64,000 nucleotides of DNA from Verrucomicrobiales bacterium (GCA_029213195.1 JARGNI010000006.1:143830-207829), one strand, 5' to 3'. Shown: positions 54,647-63,970, counted from the first letter of the stretch. Numbers and translations: made by a program. Notes: generated from the letters alone by a model not told the origin.

Positions 54647-56272
54647 TCAGACCTCGCGACTGCTGGACAACGAAGCGGTCTCGGAGGCCACTTCCCCCCC
54701 GAGGAGGACATCCTGGTCGGTCAGTTCGGGCAACTCTGCGAGGAGCGTCACCTCGAAAACGGTATCAACCGAGATCTCCTTGCCGGCCCAGCCGGAAGCC
54801 TGCGGATCCGCTCTTCCTTCGCCCAGTTCGGTGACCCGATGACCGAATCCCCATCCTCCATAGGTGAAACGAGTTTCGACCTCGTTGGGACAGGAGTCCG
54901 CGAAAACACCCAGGTGATGTGCACCGTAGAACTTCTCGCGACTCGCGTTGAACCCGAAAGAGGCCGAGACATCATCGGAAGATGCCAGGTAGGAGGCGAT
55001 GGGAACGATGACCCGCTCCCCCGTATCGGTTCGCTCCAGTGAAATCCACTCGGCCCACTCGGGAACCGCAGCGATCTCACGAGCTCTTCGATTCGCTCCC
55101 CGGTAGAGTGTCTGCCCCCAGTCCTCGGGCCGGTTGGAACGAAAGACGATCTGTTGTCCCTCTTCGAGAGTCACGGTCTCTTCGACTTTGGATTCTTCCG
55201 GCTCGGAATGAATCCCATTGCCGTTGCCATTCCCATTTCCGGAAATCGCAGTGGAGATCGGTGGCTTGAATCCCTGGTCGGGCGAGAGAGGAGTGATCGG
55301 CAGCGAAAGACGATATTGGTTCGCCGAATCGGTTGCCGATTCTGCCTCCGAATCTTCCTTCGCCGGCTCCCATTGGCGCAAGCGATCAAGCAGACTCCGC
55401 AACTGCTGCCACGGAGTAATCTCGCTCGGTTTGCGGGAAGTGGTCACCGCGCCATCGACGAGGAGCACCTTCCAGAGACTCTCGAATTCCGGCTCCTCCC
55501 CGGCTTTGAGCAATTCTCGAATCCGCTCATCGGTCTCATCCGTCATCCCGGCAAGATCAACGGGGAGCTCGCGAATGGGATCCTGACATTCCGAAAGTTT
55601 TTCCACCAGTTGATCGCGGGTTGCCTCGGTGAATTCCGCCGAGGGGTCGAAATCTTCAGCGATCACGGCAAGGGAACGGGTCGGCTCTCGCAACTGCTCC
55701 CGCATCTCTTCGAGCCGGATGCTCTGAGCCGAAGCCATTTCCTCACACATCGTCACCGCCTCTTTCCGGGGAATATCCTGTCCACACATCTCGACCAGTC
55801 GATCGCGAACGACCTCCAGCCTCGAAAGATCGCTGCCCACCCGTTGCCGGAGTTCGCGCATCTGCTCCGCGAGTCCGAAAAGCTTGCATTTGAGTTCACT
55901 CCCAATGGCCGCGTCCGATTCCGGAAGGGAAGCGACCAGATCCTGAACTCGATCGTGAAGATCCGCTTCCTGGCGTTCGAGGAGCACCAGTTTTTCGTGA
56001 CGCCACTCCAGGTCGGACTCCCGATTGAGAACCGGACTCGACATCTTCTCGTCTTCTCTCTCCTTTCGCGCGGAGCGCCCCAGCAGCCAGCCGATGAAGA
56101 GCCCGAAAAAACCGATCGCAAACAGGGTGATCGAAAACGGAGTCGTGAGGGCATAGAGCCACTGCTCCACCGTCTTGGGGAACGGGACATCCGAGAAACG
56201 AAACTGCGCCAACAAGGCGTCCGTCGTTCCGCTGATCTCGGCGCTGTGGTAAAAAATTTTCACACTCACCAC
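54647..56272 (-). CDS. Membrane protein with coiled coil and unknown C-terminal domain
   Basis: The 541-residue protein starts with GTG codons and has one membrane helix near residues 45-68 (PFSITLFAIGFFGLFIGWLL). A long helical coiled-coil region (residues 75-260) follows, then a low-complexity GNGNGNGNG linker near 345 and a globular C-terminal domain (IVFRSNRPEDWGQTLYRGAN, YGAHHLGVFADSC). I do not recognise the domain. It ends 46 bases before the kinase start and is the only upstream gene of that unit, so it may be the kinase substrate or scaffold. It is divergent from the gene at 56421. Confidence 0.7.
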   Translation of the reverse strand: MVSVKIFYHSAEISGTTDALLAQFRFSDVPFPKTVEQWLYALTTPFSITLFAIGFFGLFIGWLLGRSARKEREDEKMSSPVLNRESDLEWRHEKLVLLERQEADLHDRVQDLVASLPESDAAIGSELKCKLFGLAEQMRELRQRVGSDLSRLEVVRDRLVEMCGQDIPRKEAVTMCEEMASAQSIRLEEMREQLREPTRSLAVIAEDFDPSAEFTEATRDQLVEKLSECQDPIRELPVDLAGMTDETDERIRELLKAGEEPEFESLWKVLLVDGAVTTSRKPSEITPWQQLRSLLDRLRQWEPAKEDSEAESATDSANQYRLSLPITPLSPDQGFKPPISTAISGNGNGNGNGIHSEPEESKVEETVTLEEGQQIVFRSNRPEDWGQTLYRGANRRAREIAAVPEWAEWISLERTDTGERVIVPIASYLASSDDVSASFGFNASREKFYGAHHLGVFADSCPNEVETRFTYGGWGFGHRVTELGEGRADPQASGWAGKEISVDTVFEVTLLAELPELTDQDVLLGGEVASETASLSSSREV

Positions 56273-56420
56273 ATCTTGTGACAGCTTTGAGGAAACGCCA
56301 AGCCCTTATTTTCCGGGAGAACTTCCCGGATCGATCTCGATTCGAGGCAGATCTCCACAACCGTTGATCCGTAGGATTGGTGATTGTCGAAAGAACCAAT
56401 TCTCGATACCCTGCTCCCCC

Positions 56421-57428
56421 ATGAAAACCTTCTCCCCCATGCCCCTGCTGCTCAGCGGCTTGTTCCTGCTCGCCTCTCTTCCTGCCGAAGACCTCACGAC
56501 GGACAATATCGAGAGCATCCGCGTCAAGCTGCAGCAGCTGGAAGAAAATCTGAAAAATCACCAGTCGACGAGAAACAGCAGCGCCGGAGCCCGTTTTGCG
56601 GCAGCCGCAGCGGATCCGAAGGCCGCGATCGCTCTCTATCTCGATTGCCACAAGATCGTGAACTACGATCGAGAAGGTCGTCCCGAGTCGGATTTCCGTG
56701 CCTGGAAGGACAGCCAGGAAGGAAAGATCAAGAGCGACGCCTTCATCGAATCACTCCTTCTCCAACTCCGCTATCTCGCGCTGAGCTGCCAAGCGGCCGA
56801 AGCCGAGGATCCGAGTGAAATTTTTTCCGACCTCCTCGCTTTTGTCGATTCTCTCAGCTACATGGAGGAGATGCCGACCAGTTCGCTGACCAGTTCCGTG
56901 GCAGGCTCCATTTTTTCCAAGGCTTTCTATCTCGAGAATCTGCTCGGCTCGAACGAAAGCTGGGAATCGACTCCTTTCAATATCGGGGGCATCTACGAAA
57001 AGACCATCCTGCCCTATCTCCGTGTCGAGAATACCGGCGCCCTTCCCAATGCCTGGGACAAGCGGATCGAGCAGCAATCGCGGATCGTCATGATGATTGA
57101 AAATCATAAGCTGGAACAACTCCGGGGAAAGAATCGCGATGAAGAACGCAAGGTTCGGAACAACCAGGAGAGACAGGGCGGATTGTTTCGCTCACTCGAC
57201 AAGGATGACTATCTCGCCCGCACCCTCCCGCAACTGAAGTGGGGAAAAATGAAGGATGTCTTTCGCTACGTATCGGAAGTCCAGGGCGCACAGGCGATGC
57301 TCCCCTTTGTCGAAGAGCACCTCACCCATGAGCTCGGAGATACCTTCTACCGCGAGTTCGTCGGACTCATCGATGAAGCACAGACAGGATCCAATCAACT
57401 CCCTGGTGATGCCACCGAAAGCAACTGA
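56421..57428 (+). CDS. Secreted helical protein of unknown function
   Basis: The 335-residue protein has a signal peptide (MKTFSPMPLLLSGLFLLASL, cleaved near PAED). It is mostly helical (IESIRVKLQQLEENLKNHQS), with RYLALSCQAAEAED and a long basic stretch IENHKLEQLRGKNRDEERKV. The family is not known to me. The ORF opens at 56364, but ATG 56421 starts the signal peptide. It precedes the double-thioredoxin gene by 22 bases and is likely to be in one operon with it, so both may act in the envelope. Confidence 0.7.
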   Translation: MKTFSPMPLLLSGLFLLASLPAEDLTTDNIESIRVKLQQLEENLKNHQSTRNSSAGARFAAAAADPKAAIALYLDCHKIVNYDREGRPESDFRAWKDSQEGKIKSDAFIESLLLQLRYLALSCQAAEAEDPSEIFSDLLAFVDSLSYMEEMPTSSLTSSVAGSIFSKAFYLENLLGSNESWESTPFNIGGIYEKTILPYLRVENTGALPNAWDKRIEQQSRIVMMIENHKLEQLRGKNRDEERKVRNNQERQGGLFRSLDKDDYLARTLPQLKWGKMKDVFRYVSEVQGAQAMLPFVEEHLTHELGDTFYREFVGLIDEAQTGSNQLPGDATESN

Positions 57429-57450
57429 ACCCCGTCCACGGTATTCCTTC

Positions 57451-58620
57451 ATGAAACGCATCGCCCTGTTTCTCGCTCCCGTAGTCCTCGCTCTCCTTGC
57501 GGAAGCGGCGTTCTCCGCCGAGGTGAAAACCCTCGAAATCGGTGCGCAGGCTCCCGACTTTGATCTTCCCGGGACGGATGGAAAGACCCACTCGCTTGCC
57601 ACCTACAAGGACGCGAAGCTGCTCGGGATTCTTTTCATCTGCAATCACTGCCCCAGTGCCCAGGGGGCCGAATCGCGAATCAAGTCGATCGTCAAAGACT
57701 ACGGGGACAAGGGATTTCAACTCGTCGCCGTATCTCCGAACGATCCCGAGTCGGTCCGACTCAATGAACTCGGCTACTCCGTCTACGGCGACTCGCTGGA
57801 GGACATGAAACGGCATGCGGAGGACAACGACTTCCAATTCCCCTATCTCTACGATGGTGAAACCCAGGCCATGAGCCGGGCCTACGGAGTGCGGGCCACC
57901 CCCCACTTCTACCTTTTCGACGAGACCCGAAAACTTCGCTACGTCGGTCGCATCGACGATTCGAAATTCGGAGATCCCGCGACGATCCAGACCCATGATG
58001 CCAGAAATGCGATCGAAGCCCTTCTCGCTGGAAAAGAGGTTCCGGTGGCGACGACACGCGCTCATGGATGCTCGACGAAGTGGGCCGAGAAACGAGACCT
58101 CGTGACCAAGTACAACGAAGAGTTTCTCTCGAGACCGGTGACCCTGGAAACCATCGACACGGCAGGCGTCGAGCAGCTTCGCAAGAATGCCACCGACAAG
58201 CTCCGACTGGTGAACCTCTGGGCCACCTGGTGCGGTCCCTGCCTCGGAGAAATGCCAGCGCTGGTCGAGATCGGCCGCCAATTCGAAACCCGGGGGTTCG
58301 ACATGATCACGATCAGCACCGACGCCAAGTCCGCCAAGGAGGGAGCGACGAAACTACTCGGTCGCTTCCACGCGGCAATGCCCAAGCTCACGGAAGCTTC
58401 CGTAAAAGAGGAAGGCCGAAACACGAACAACTATCTCTTCCTGGGCAGCACTGACGAACTCGCGGAAGCTCTCGATCCGGAGTGGCAGGGCACGCTTCCT
58501 CACACGGTACTCATCGACCCCGGTGGCAAGATCATCCACCGAGTCTCCGGTGAAATCGATCCGACCGAGTTGCGACGGGTCATCGTCAAGCACCTCGGGC
58601 GTTGGTATTCGCCCAAGTGA
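57451..58620 (+). CDS. Exported protein with two thioredoxin-like domains
   Basis: The 389-residue protein has a signal peptide (MKRIALFLAPVVLALLAEAA). The first domain (residues 25-200) is peroxiredoxin/AhpC-TSA-like: GAQAPDFDLPGTDGKTHSLA and ICNHCPSAQGAESRI, with a C-N-H-C in place of the peroxidatic motif. The second domain (from about 250) is TlpA/ResA-like: NLWATWCGPCLGEMPALVE with the WCGPC motif, then TVLIDPGGKIIHR. It would act in periplasmic thiol-disulfide exchange. The reduction partner is unknown. The start was moved from the longer ORF opening at 57256 to 57451. Confidence 0.87.
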   Translation: MKRIALFLAPVVLALLAEAAFSAEVKTLEIGAQAPDFDLPGTDGKTHSLATYKDAKLLGILFICNHCPSAQGAESRIKSIVKDYGDKGFQLVAVSPNDPESVRLNELGYSVYGDSLEDMKRHAEDNDFQFPYLYDGETQAMSRAYGVRATPHFYLFDETRKLRYVGRIDDSKFGDPATIQTHDARNAIEALLAGKEVPVATTRAHGCSTKWAEKRDLVTKYNEEFLSRPVTLETIDTAGVEQLRKNATDKLRLVNLWATWCGPCLGEMPALVEIGRQFETRGFDMITISTDAKSAKEGATKLLGRFHAAMPKLTEASVKEEGRNTNNYLFLGSTDELAEALDPEWQGTLPHTVLIDPGGKIIHRVSGEIDPTELRRVIVKHLGRWYSPK

Positions 58621-58636
58621 GGGTGCTCTGGCAGGA

Positions 58637-59977
58637 TCAGCTCTCGATCAGTTTCTGCAGATCCCAGCCTTCCCGATAGTCGCGCTTGAGCCAGCGGTTC
58701 GCGTCTTCGTGATTGGAAAACTGCATCTCCTCGGCGTCCCACTTCAGTTTCTCTCTCGGAAACCGAATCGCGATGTTGGCGAGGAGGATGGGTTCGGTGA
58801 GCATTCCTCCATACTCGAATCCATCGGAAGGTTGCTCGTCGAGAATGCAACCGTCGATCCAGCCATGGTAGTGATCGAGCCCCTCTGCCATCTCATAGTC
58901 CTCATCCAGCTCGCCATCCGCCTTGTAAAGCCTCGGGGCGGCCACATGCGGAATGACGAGTGTGCCTTCTTCCCCAATCAACATCGATCCGCTCCTCGGA
59001 AGCGCTTCTCGGGCCGAAAGATGCGACCCTTTCGTCGAAGGGAGGCGTCCTCCATCATTCCAGGTGATCTCAAGTCGCTCTCCGGAAGTGTATTCCGTGC
59101 CGGGAACGGTAAAGCTGTAGGTCGTCTGTGCCGGCCAAACCTCGTCATTCATTCCGGAATGATGGGCAAAGTAATCGTCGGTCGGCCCCGTGATCTTCAG
59201 CGCGGTAAAGACCGGATCGAGAATGTGACACCCGAAGTCTCCGATCGCACCGCTTCCGAAGTCCTGCCAGTCACGCCACCCCCACGGGTGATAGCAGCGA
59301 TGCTCGGCACTGTAGGGGCGCATCGGAGCGACCCCGATCCACTTCTCCCAATCGAGTGAATCGGGAACCGGGTCCTCTCCCTTGGGTCGACTGATGTGTC
59401 CGCTCCGCCCATGTCCCGGAGTCGGCACCCAACTCTGCACCTCCTTCACTTTGCCGATCCGCCCCGATTGGACGAGTTCGACGGCCGTGCGATAAAATTG
59501 ATGAGAATGGATCTGGTTTCCCAGCCGGGTGATGACCCCCGATTCTCTCGCCACCTTCATCATCTGTCGATTCTCCCAGACATTGTGCGTCATCGGCTTC
59601 TGGCAGTAGACGTGCTTCCCGAGTTTCATTGCACTGATGGAGCAATAGGCGTGCATGTGGTCGGGCGTCGATACCGTCACCGCATCGATCTCCTCCCCCT
59701 TCTCGGCGAGCATCTCGCGAAAGTCCTGGTAGATCGGAGTTTCCGGGCTCAGCTTCTTCACGTTCAGGGTTCGATTCAGATCAATGTCACAAAATGCCAC
59801 GTAGGTCTGGTAGTTGTGAGAGGACATCGCCTTGATGTCACTGAACCCCTTACCATCCGAACCGATCGAGGCGAGTTGCAGCTTGGAATTCAAATTCTGT
59901 CCTCGAAGGATCGAGGGACCCGCGAAGAGCGCGGCCGTGGCAGCTCCGCCTTTGAGAAGGGATCGACGTGTCGTCAT
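58637..59977 (-). CDS. Tat-exported Gfo/Idh/MocA family oxidoreductase
   Basis: The 446-residue protein begins with a twin-arginine signal (MTTRRSLLKGGAATAALFAG). The Rossmann-type start is QLASIGSDGKGFSDIKAM, then VAFCDIDLNRTLNVKKLS, EEIDAVTVSTPDHMHAYCSI and GKHVYCQKPMTHNV (the conserved EKP-type motif with Gln for Glu). The C-terminal part holds sugar-type substrate segments. It uses a bound NAD(P) and is typical of verrucomicrobial and planctomycetal sugar or glycan breakdown. It lies between the double-thioredoxin gene (convergent) and the sulfatase, on the same strand as the latter. Confidence 0.93.
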   Translation of the reverse strand: MTTRRSLLKGGAATAALFAGPSILRGQNLNSKLQLASIGSDGKGFSDIKAMSSHNYQTYVAFCDIDLNRTLNVKKLSPETPIYQDFREMLAEKGEEIDAVTVSTPDHMHAYCSISAMKLGKHVYCQKPMTHNVWENRQMMKVARESGVITRLGNQIHSHQFYRTAVELVQSGRIGKVKEVQSWVPTPGHGRSGHISRPKGEDPVPDSLDWEKWIGVAPMRPYSAEHRCYHPWGWRDWQDFGSGAIGDFGCHILDPVFTALKITGPTDDYFAHHSGMNDEVWPAQTTYSFTVPGTEYTSGERLEITWNDGGRLPSTKGSHLSAREALPRSGSMLIGEEGTLVIPHVAAPRLYKADGELDEDYEMAEGLDHYHGWIDGCILDEQPSDGFEYGGMLTEPILLANIAIRFPREKLKWDAEEMQFSNHEDANRWLKRDYREGWDLQKLIES

Positions 59978-60060
59978 TTCTCCATCAAGCCGCAAAACGC
60001 CCCGGCTCGTCGAGGGCCAATCGAACGCATCTGCGCGATCCCAAGGAAATGGCTCTCGGA

Positions 60061-61548
60061 CTATTCCGTGGCCGGAACTTCGTATTTCTCCTGGAGACGC
60101 CGCATCTCCGACTCGAGAAACGCCTGTTGCCGAGACAGCTCGGGATCTCCAAAGCGACTTTCCAACTCGAGGGGATCGGACTCCAAGTCGAAAAGCTCCC
60201 AGCTGTCGAGGTGGCCCTCGGGAAACCGAATCAACTTGTAGCGCCCATCGGTGACCCCGAAATGCAGCGGCACGCCATGCCCGCCCGATTCATAGTAGTG
60301 ATAGTAGTGCGTTTTCCTCCAATCCTGGGGTGTGAGCCCCTTCATCACCGGGACGAGAGATTCCCCCTGGAGGTCGTCGGGAATGTTCGTCCCGGCCACA
60401 TCGAGAAAGGTCGAAGCAAAATCGAGGTTGGAGACGATGTCTGTATCGTTGACCGCTCCTGCCTCGACGACGCCGGGCCAACGGGCGATGAGCGGCGTCC
60501 GGAAACTCTCCTCGTACATCCAGCGCTTGTCGAACCAGCCATGCTCGCCCAGGTAGAACCCCTGGTCCGAGCTATAGATCACGAGAGTATTTTCCGTAAG
60601 ACCGTTCTCATCGAGATAAGCGAGAAGACGCCCCACATTCTCATCGACCGCCCTGACACAGCGCAAATAATTCTTGATGTAACGCTGGTAGTGCCAACGG
60701 GTCCGATCTTTCCCTTCAAGATTGGCCTCGTGGTAGGCGGCATTTCGAGGAGCGAAATAGGCATCGAGCCCGGTTTTCTGTGCCGGAGTCAGTTTGCTCG
60801 AATACTTGAACATGAGGCGAAAGTCGCCCATGTGATCCGCAATTCCCATGGCATGCCCTGCCGCGGCCTGGCTCCGACCCGAATAGTCATCGAAGAGCGT
60901 CGGCGGTTCTGGCACATCCACATCGGCGAGGAAGTCGAGATGACGAATCGCAGGCTCCCAGCGGCCATGGGGCGCCTTGTGTTGGCTCATGAGAAAGAAT
61001 GGCTTCTCGGGATCTCGTTGTTCCAACCAGGCGAGAGTCTGGTCGGTGATCACATCCGTGGTATAGCCCTCGTGCTTGACGATCTCCTCATTCGTCTTGA
61101 GGCGACAATTGTAATACTGCCCCTGACCGATCAACACCTCGTAATGGTCGAAACCGGTCGGCTCGGACTTGAGATGCCACTTGCCCACGATGGCCGTTTC
61201 GTATCCTGCCTTTCGGAGTAGTTTCGGGGCCGTCTGCTGTGAACCATCGAAAGTGTCTCCGTTTTTTCGAAAGCCATTCAGGTGAGAATACTTTCCGGTC
61301 AGGACAACGGCGCGGGATGGGCCGCAAATGGAGTTGGTCACATAGGCTTTCCGAAACAACATTCCCTCCTCGGCGATTCGATCAATATGAGGAGTTGGTG
61401 CGATCTCCGCGAGGGGCCCGCCATAGGCACTGATCGCCTGGGTGGCATGATCGTCGCAGAAGATGAAGAGAATATTAGGTCTCTCCGTGGAGAACCCCCA
61501 ACACGCGAAAGCGAGAATCACGAAGTGGAGAAGAAGAAAAATCCGCAT
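60061..61548 (-). CDS. Secreted sulfatase (type I, S1 family), second copy
   Basis: The 495-residue protein has a signal peptide (MRIFLLLHFVILAFACWGFS) and the sulfatase fold: NILFIFCDDHATQAISAYGG, the maturation motif CGPSRAVVLTG (C-x-P-S-R), GKWHLKSEPTGFDH, KAPHGRWEPAIRHLDF and YSSDQGFYLGEHGWFDKRWM. The family cleaves sulfate esters. It differs enough from the copy at 11664 that it is not a recent duplication. It is upstream of the Gfo/Idh/MocA gene by 83 bases and divergent from the esterase gene, so a small sugar-catabolism cluster is likely. Confidence 0.95.
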   Translation of the reverse strand: MRIFLLLHFVILAFACWGFSTERPNILFIFCDDHATQAISAYGGPLAEIAPTPHIDRIAEEGMLFRKAYVTNSICGPSRAVVLTGKYSHLNGFRKNGDTFDGSQQTAPKLLRKAGYETAIVGKWHLKSEPTGFDHYEVLIGQGQYYNCRLKTNEEIVKHEGYTTDVITDQTLAWLEQRDPEKPFFLMSQHKAPHGRWEPAIRHLDFLADVDVPEPPTLFDDYSGRSQAAAGHAMGIADHMGDFRLMFKYSSKLTPAQKTGLDAYFAPRNAAYHEANLEGKDRTRWHYQRYIKNYLRCVRAVDENVGRLLAYLDENGLTENTLVIYSSDQGFYLGEHGWFDKRWMYEESFRTPLIARWPGVVEAGAVNDTDIVSNLDFASTFLDVAGTNIPDDLQGESLVPVMKGLTPQDWRKTHYYHYYESGGHGVPLHFGVTDGRYKLIRFPEGHLDSWELFDLESDPLELESRFGDPELSRQQAFLESEMRRLQEKYEVPATE

Positions 61549-61607
61549 CGCCCTACCTACGCGAAAACGGCTCGCCCGAGCAAGGATTACCCACTAGCCT
61601 CATCAAG

Positions 61608-62525
61608 ATGAAAACCGCTCTTCGCTCCACCCAACCCTCTTGGGTTACCCACCTGACCCTGTTGATTCTTGTCTTTGTCTTCGTTGGAATCGGTGGGCTT
61701 CCGATCCAGGCACAGAAGAAGAAATCCAGACCTCCTGCGGGCACCGTGCTCTCGAAAGATATCGTCTTCGCGGAGGCCGACGGGATCGAGTTGAAACTGG
61801 ATATCTACCGACCAGTGCAGAAGTCGGAAGCCCCCCTGCCCGTCGTGCTCTGGATCCATGGAGGCGGCTGGCTCAAGGGAAGCAAGGACAACTGCAAAGC
61901 CGCCTTTCTCGCCCAGCACGATTTCGCGGTCGTCTCCGTGGGGTACCGACTCACCACCGTTGCCCAGTGGCCCGCCCAGATCGAGGACTGCTATACCGCG
62001 GTCAGGTGGGTACGCGAGAACGCCGATACCTATGGATTCGATCCGGACCGAATCGGTGCCTGGGGAGGATCTGCCGGCGCCCATCTCGCCGCCATCCTCG
62101 GAACGCGACCTGCAGGAAAAGAAAAAACCTCCAGCCGCGTCCAGGCGGTCTGCGACTGGTATGGCCCGACCGATCTGCTGACGATGCCACCGAATGTGGT
62201 CAGTGAGAAGAGAACGAAAGAACAGGTGGCCCAGTCAAACGGGGCCAAGCTCCTCGGTGCGCCCGTGCCGGATATCCCGGAGAAAGCAAAGGATGCGAGC
62301 GCTTTCTATCATGTCACGAAAGATGATCCACCTTTTCTCATCATGCACGGCTCTGCCGATCCTGGGGTACCCGTGACCCAGAGCCAGCGATTTCACGACG
62401 CCTTGAAGAAAGCCGGAGTAGCCTCCGAGCTGGTCATCCTCGAAGGCGCCGGCCACGGCGGGAAGGAGTTCCAGACGCAGGAAGTGAAAGAGACTGTGAG
62501 GAATTTCTTTGAGGAGAACCTGTAG
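61608..62525 (+). CDS. Secreted alpha/beta hydrolase (carboxylesterase-like)
   Basis: The 305-residue protein has a long signal peptide (VTHLTLLILVFVFVGIGGLP, cut near IQA). All catalytic residues are visible: the oxyanion motif WIHGGGWLKG, the nucleophile in GAWGGSAGAHLAAILG, the acid in MHGSADPGVPVT and the His in EGAGHGGKEF. It belongs to the hormone-sensitive-lipase/esterase group and probably deacylates a carbohydrate released by the sulfatase. The sequence coding for the signal peptide shares the 14-mer ACCTGACCCTGTTG with the REP-like repeats. It is divergent from the sulfatase (59 bases) and convergent with the FRG gene. Confidence 0.92.
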   Translation: MKTALRSTQPSWVTHLTLLILVFVFVGIGGLPIQAQKKKSRPPAGTVLSKDIVFAEADGIELKLDIYRPVQKSEAPLPVVLWIHGGGWLKGSKDNCKAAFLAQHDFAVVSVGYRLTTVAQWPAQIEDCYTAVRWVRENADTYGFDPDRIGAWGGSAGAHLAAILGTRPAGKEKTSSRVQAVCDWYGPTDLLTMPPNVVSEKRTKEQVAQSNGAKLLGAPVPDIPEKAKDASAFYHVTKDDPPFLIMHGSADPGVPVTQSQRFHDALKKAGVASELVILEGAGHGGKEFQTQEVKETVRNFFEENL

Positions 62526-62548
62526 GAACCTTCCTCCTTCGCCATCCT

Positions 62549-63301
62549 TCACTCGGGAAAGACCCACTCGTAGGAATCGGTGTGCGAATAGATCTCGGAC
62601 TCAATCTGACCACAGAGTCCCCGGAGACCGGGAAAAAGAGAACGGCTGTCGATTCCCATCATGGCAAGACGACGCCGGATGAACTCCTTCTCCGTCGCCG
62701 GAATCACGATCCGGGCGAGATGAAACCGATCTTCTCCCAGCTCGAAGTAGTCTTCGAGTGTTTCGGGAGCCGCATTCTCGTTCGGAAGGGGGTGCGCCAC
62801 GTAGCAGGTCCGCTGATTCAGCATTTCGGGCGAGTTCTTTTGGGGAAGATAGATGCGGGTATGCTCGGGAACCTGTTCGAAATCCTGCGAGATCACCATT
62901 TCCCGATGCCCCGGAAGGATCCGCCAGACCGCTCCATCATCATCGAGGTGGTTTTCCGTCGCAAAGTAGAGAGCGACAAGCGCATTCTCAGACCAACTCG
63001 AGAATCGAGTCGGCAGCCCGTGGCTCTCGCCTGCGGACATCCACTCCAGCTCCGTCAGAGGATCATACCCCAATTCTCCCGCCCCCCGCTGCTTGAATCG
63101 CAGGAGCAAAGCACTCTCCAATTCGCTCCAACTCGAAAATTCGGAGCGTGCGACCTCTTTTCGAAAAAGGCGAGGGAGCAGCGACCACTCCGTCGAAGCC
63201 TGACCGCGATAGATCGGGGTGCGCTGAAATCCGAGCGAAGGGACCATTTCCTGGAGAAAATCCTCCACGCTCGTCACTGTGATGTTCTCAACCTCTCTCA
63301 T
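62549..63301 (-). CDS. FRG-domain protein
   Basis: The 250-residue protein has the FRG-domain pattern: FQRTPIYRGQASTEWSLLPR, ELESALLLRFKQRGAGEL, GLPTRFSSWSENALVALYFA and NQRTCYVAHPLPNE. FRG proteins are of unknown activity and are often found in variable, defence-like loci. Two starts are possible. ATG 63301 was chosen because a predicted promoter and an inverted repeat lie directly upstream of it; ATG 63412 would put them inside the gene and add an AT-rich leader of 37 codons. Confidence 0.85.
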   Translation of the reverse strand: MREVENITVTSVEDFLQEMVPSLGFQRTPIYRGQASTEWSLLPRLFRKEVARSEFSSWSELESALLLRFKQRGAGELGYDPLTELEWMSAGESHGLPTRFSSWSENALVALYFATENHLDDDGAVWRILPGHREMVISQDFEQVPEHTRIYLPQKNSPEMLNQRTCYVAHPLPNENAAPETLEDYFELGEDRFHLARIVIPATEKEFIRRRLAMMGIDSRSLFPGLRGLCGQIESEIYSHTDSYEWVFPE

Positions 63302-63323
63302 ATTCGAAGCAATTTGAATGTTT

Positions 63324-63352
63324 TTGTAAATTTTCGAGAGGTTTGATGACAA
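63324..63352 (-). promoter_or_regulatory. Predicted promoter of the FRG gene
   Basis: On the minus strand TTGTCA (63352-63347) and TTACAA (63329-63324) are spaced by 17 bases. The arm CGAGAGGTTT of an inverted repeat lies inside the spacer, so a regulator bound there would block polymerase. Confidence 0.45.
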
Positions 63353-63391
63353 TTTCTCAAAATATGAGATACTTACCTCAGAAACCTCTCG
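63335..63391. promoter_or_regulatory. Operator-like inverted repeat between the FRG and winged-helix genes
   Basis: CGAGAGGTTT (63335-63344) and AAACCTCTCG (63382-63391) are perfect 10-base arms. Inside them the palindrome TCTCA-n5-TGAGA lies at 63355-63369. A similar palindrome, TCTCAA-C-TTGAGA, sits at 63451-63463, 15 bases before the ATG at 63479. Both are followed by TA. Confidence 0.5.
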
Positions 63392-63478
63392 CTTGTGTGA
63401 TTGATTTCTCATTTCTGACACAACTTTGCAACAAGTAATTCGGAAATTTTTCTCAACTTGAGATATTTTGTGTAAATA

Positions 63479-63970
63479 ATGAGTACGAAAGACCTTTCTG
63501 AGTTGGCCGCCATCATTCCAGAGTTGGAACTGAGTGAACTGCGTGCTCTCGAAATGACGATCAAAGTCGCCATCGATATTCGAACGCAGGGGGAGCTGAG
63601 CACAGATGCCCCCAGCTCTCGCAGTCGCGACGACGAAGGCCCGGGGCTGAACGACCAGGGTCTCGCGATCCTCGAGGACGAAGAGAACTTCGCTCTCTCT
63701 CTCGCCGACCAGGCCCTGCTCGCCGCGCTCGTTCTCAGCGATGGGTATCAGCAGGACGTCTTCTCGAGCCGCGACATCAATGACATCATCGTCGAGAGCG
63801 GTCGTCCCCGCATTGCCCATGTCACCTCGGCCATCACCGGTCTCACCGATCGCGGCTATCTCACCGGATCGACCAAGATGCTGTCTCTTTCCAAAGAAGG
63901 AAGGGCCAAGGCACGCGGACTGATCGGCATGCTGCGCCGCAAGGTAGCGTGTTGCGCCACAAATAAATGA
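63479..63970 (+). CDS. Small winged-helix-like protein of unknown function
   Basis: The 163-residue protein has a helical N-terminus (LAAIIPELELSELRALEMTI), a Ser/Asp-rich linker and a C-terminal part that looks like a helix-turn-helix with wing (VFSSRDINDIIVESGRPRIA, HVTSAITGLTDRGYLT). It ends in basic, Cys-containing residues (RRKVACCATNK). No family is recognised. It is divergent from the FRG gene across palindromes that could be its own operators, so an autoregulating repressor is a fair guess. Confidence 0.6.
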   Translation: MSTKDLSELAAIIPELELSELRALEMTIKVAIDIRTQGELSTDAPSSRSRDDEGPGLNDQGLAILEDEENFALSLADQALLAALVLSDGYQQDVFSSRDINDIIVESGRPRIAHVTSAITGLTDRGYLTGSTKMLSLSKEGRAKARGLIGMLRRKVACCATNK

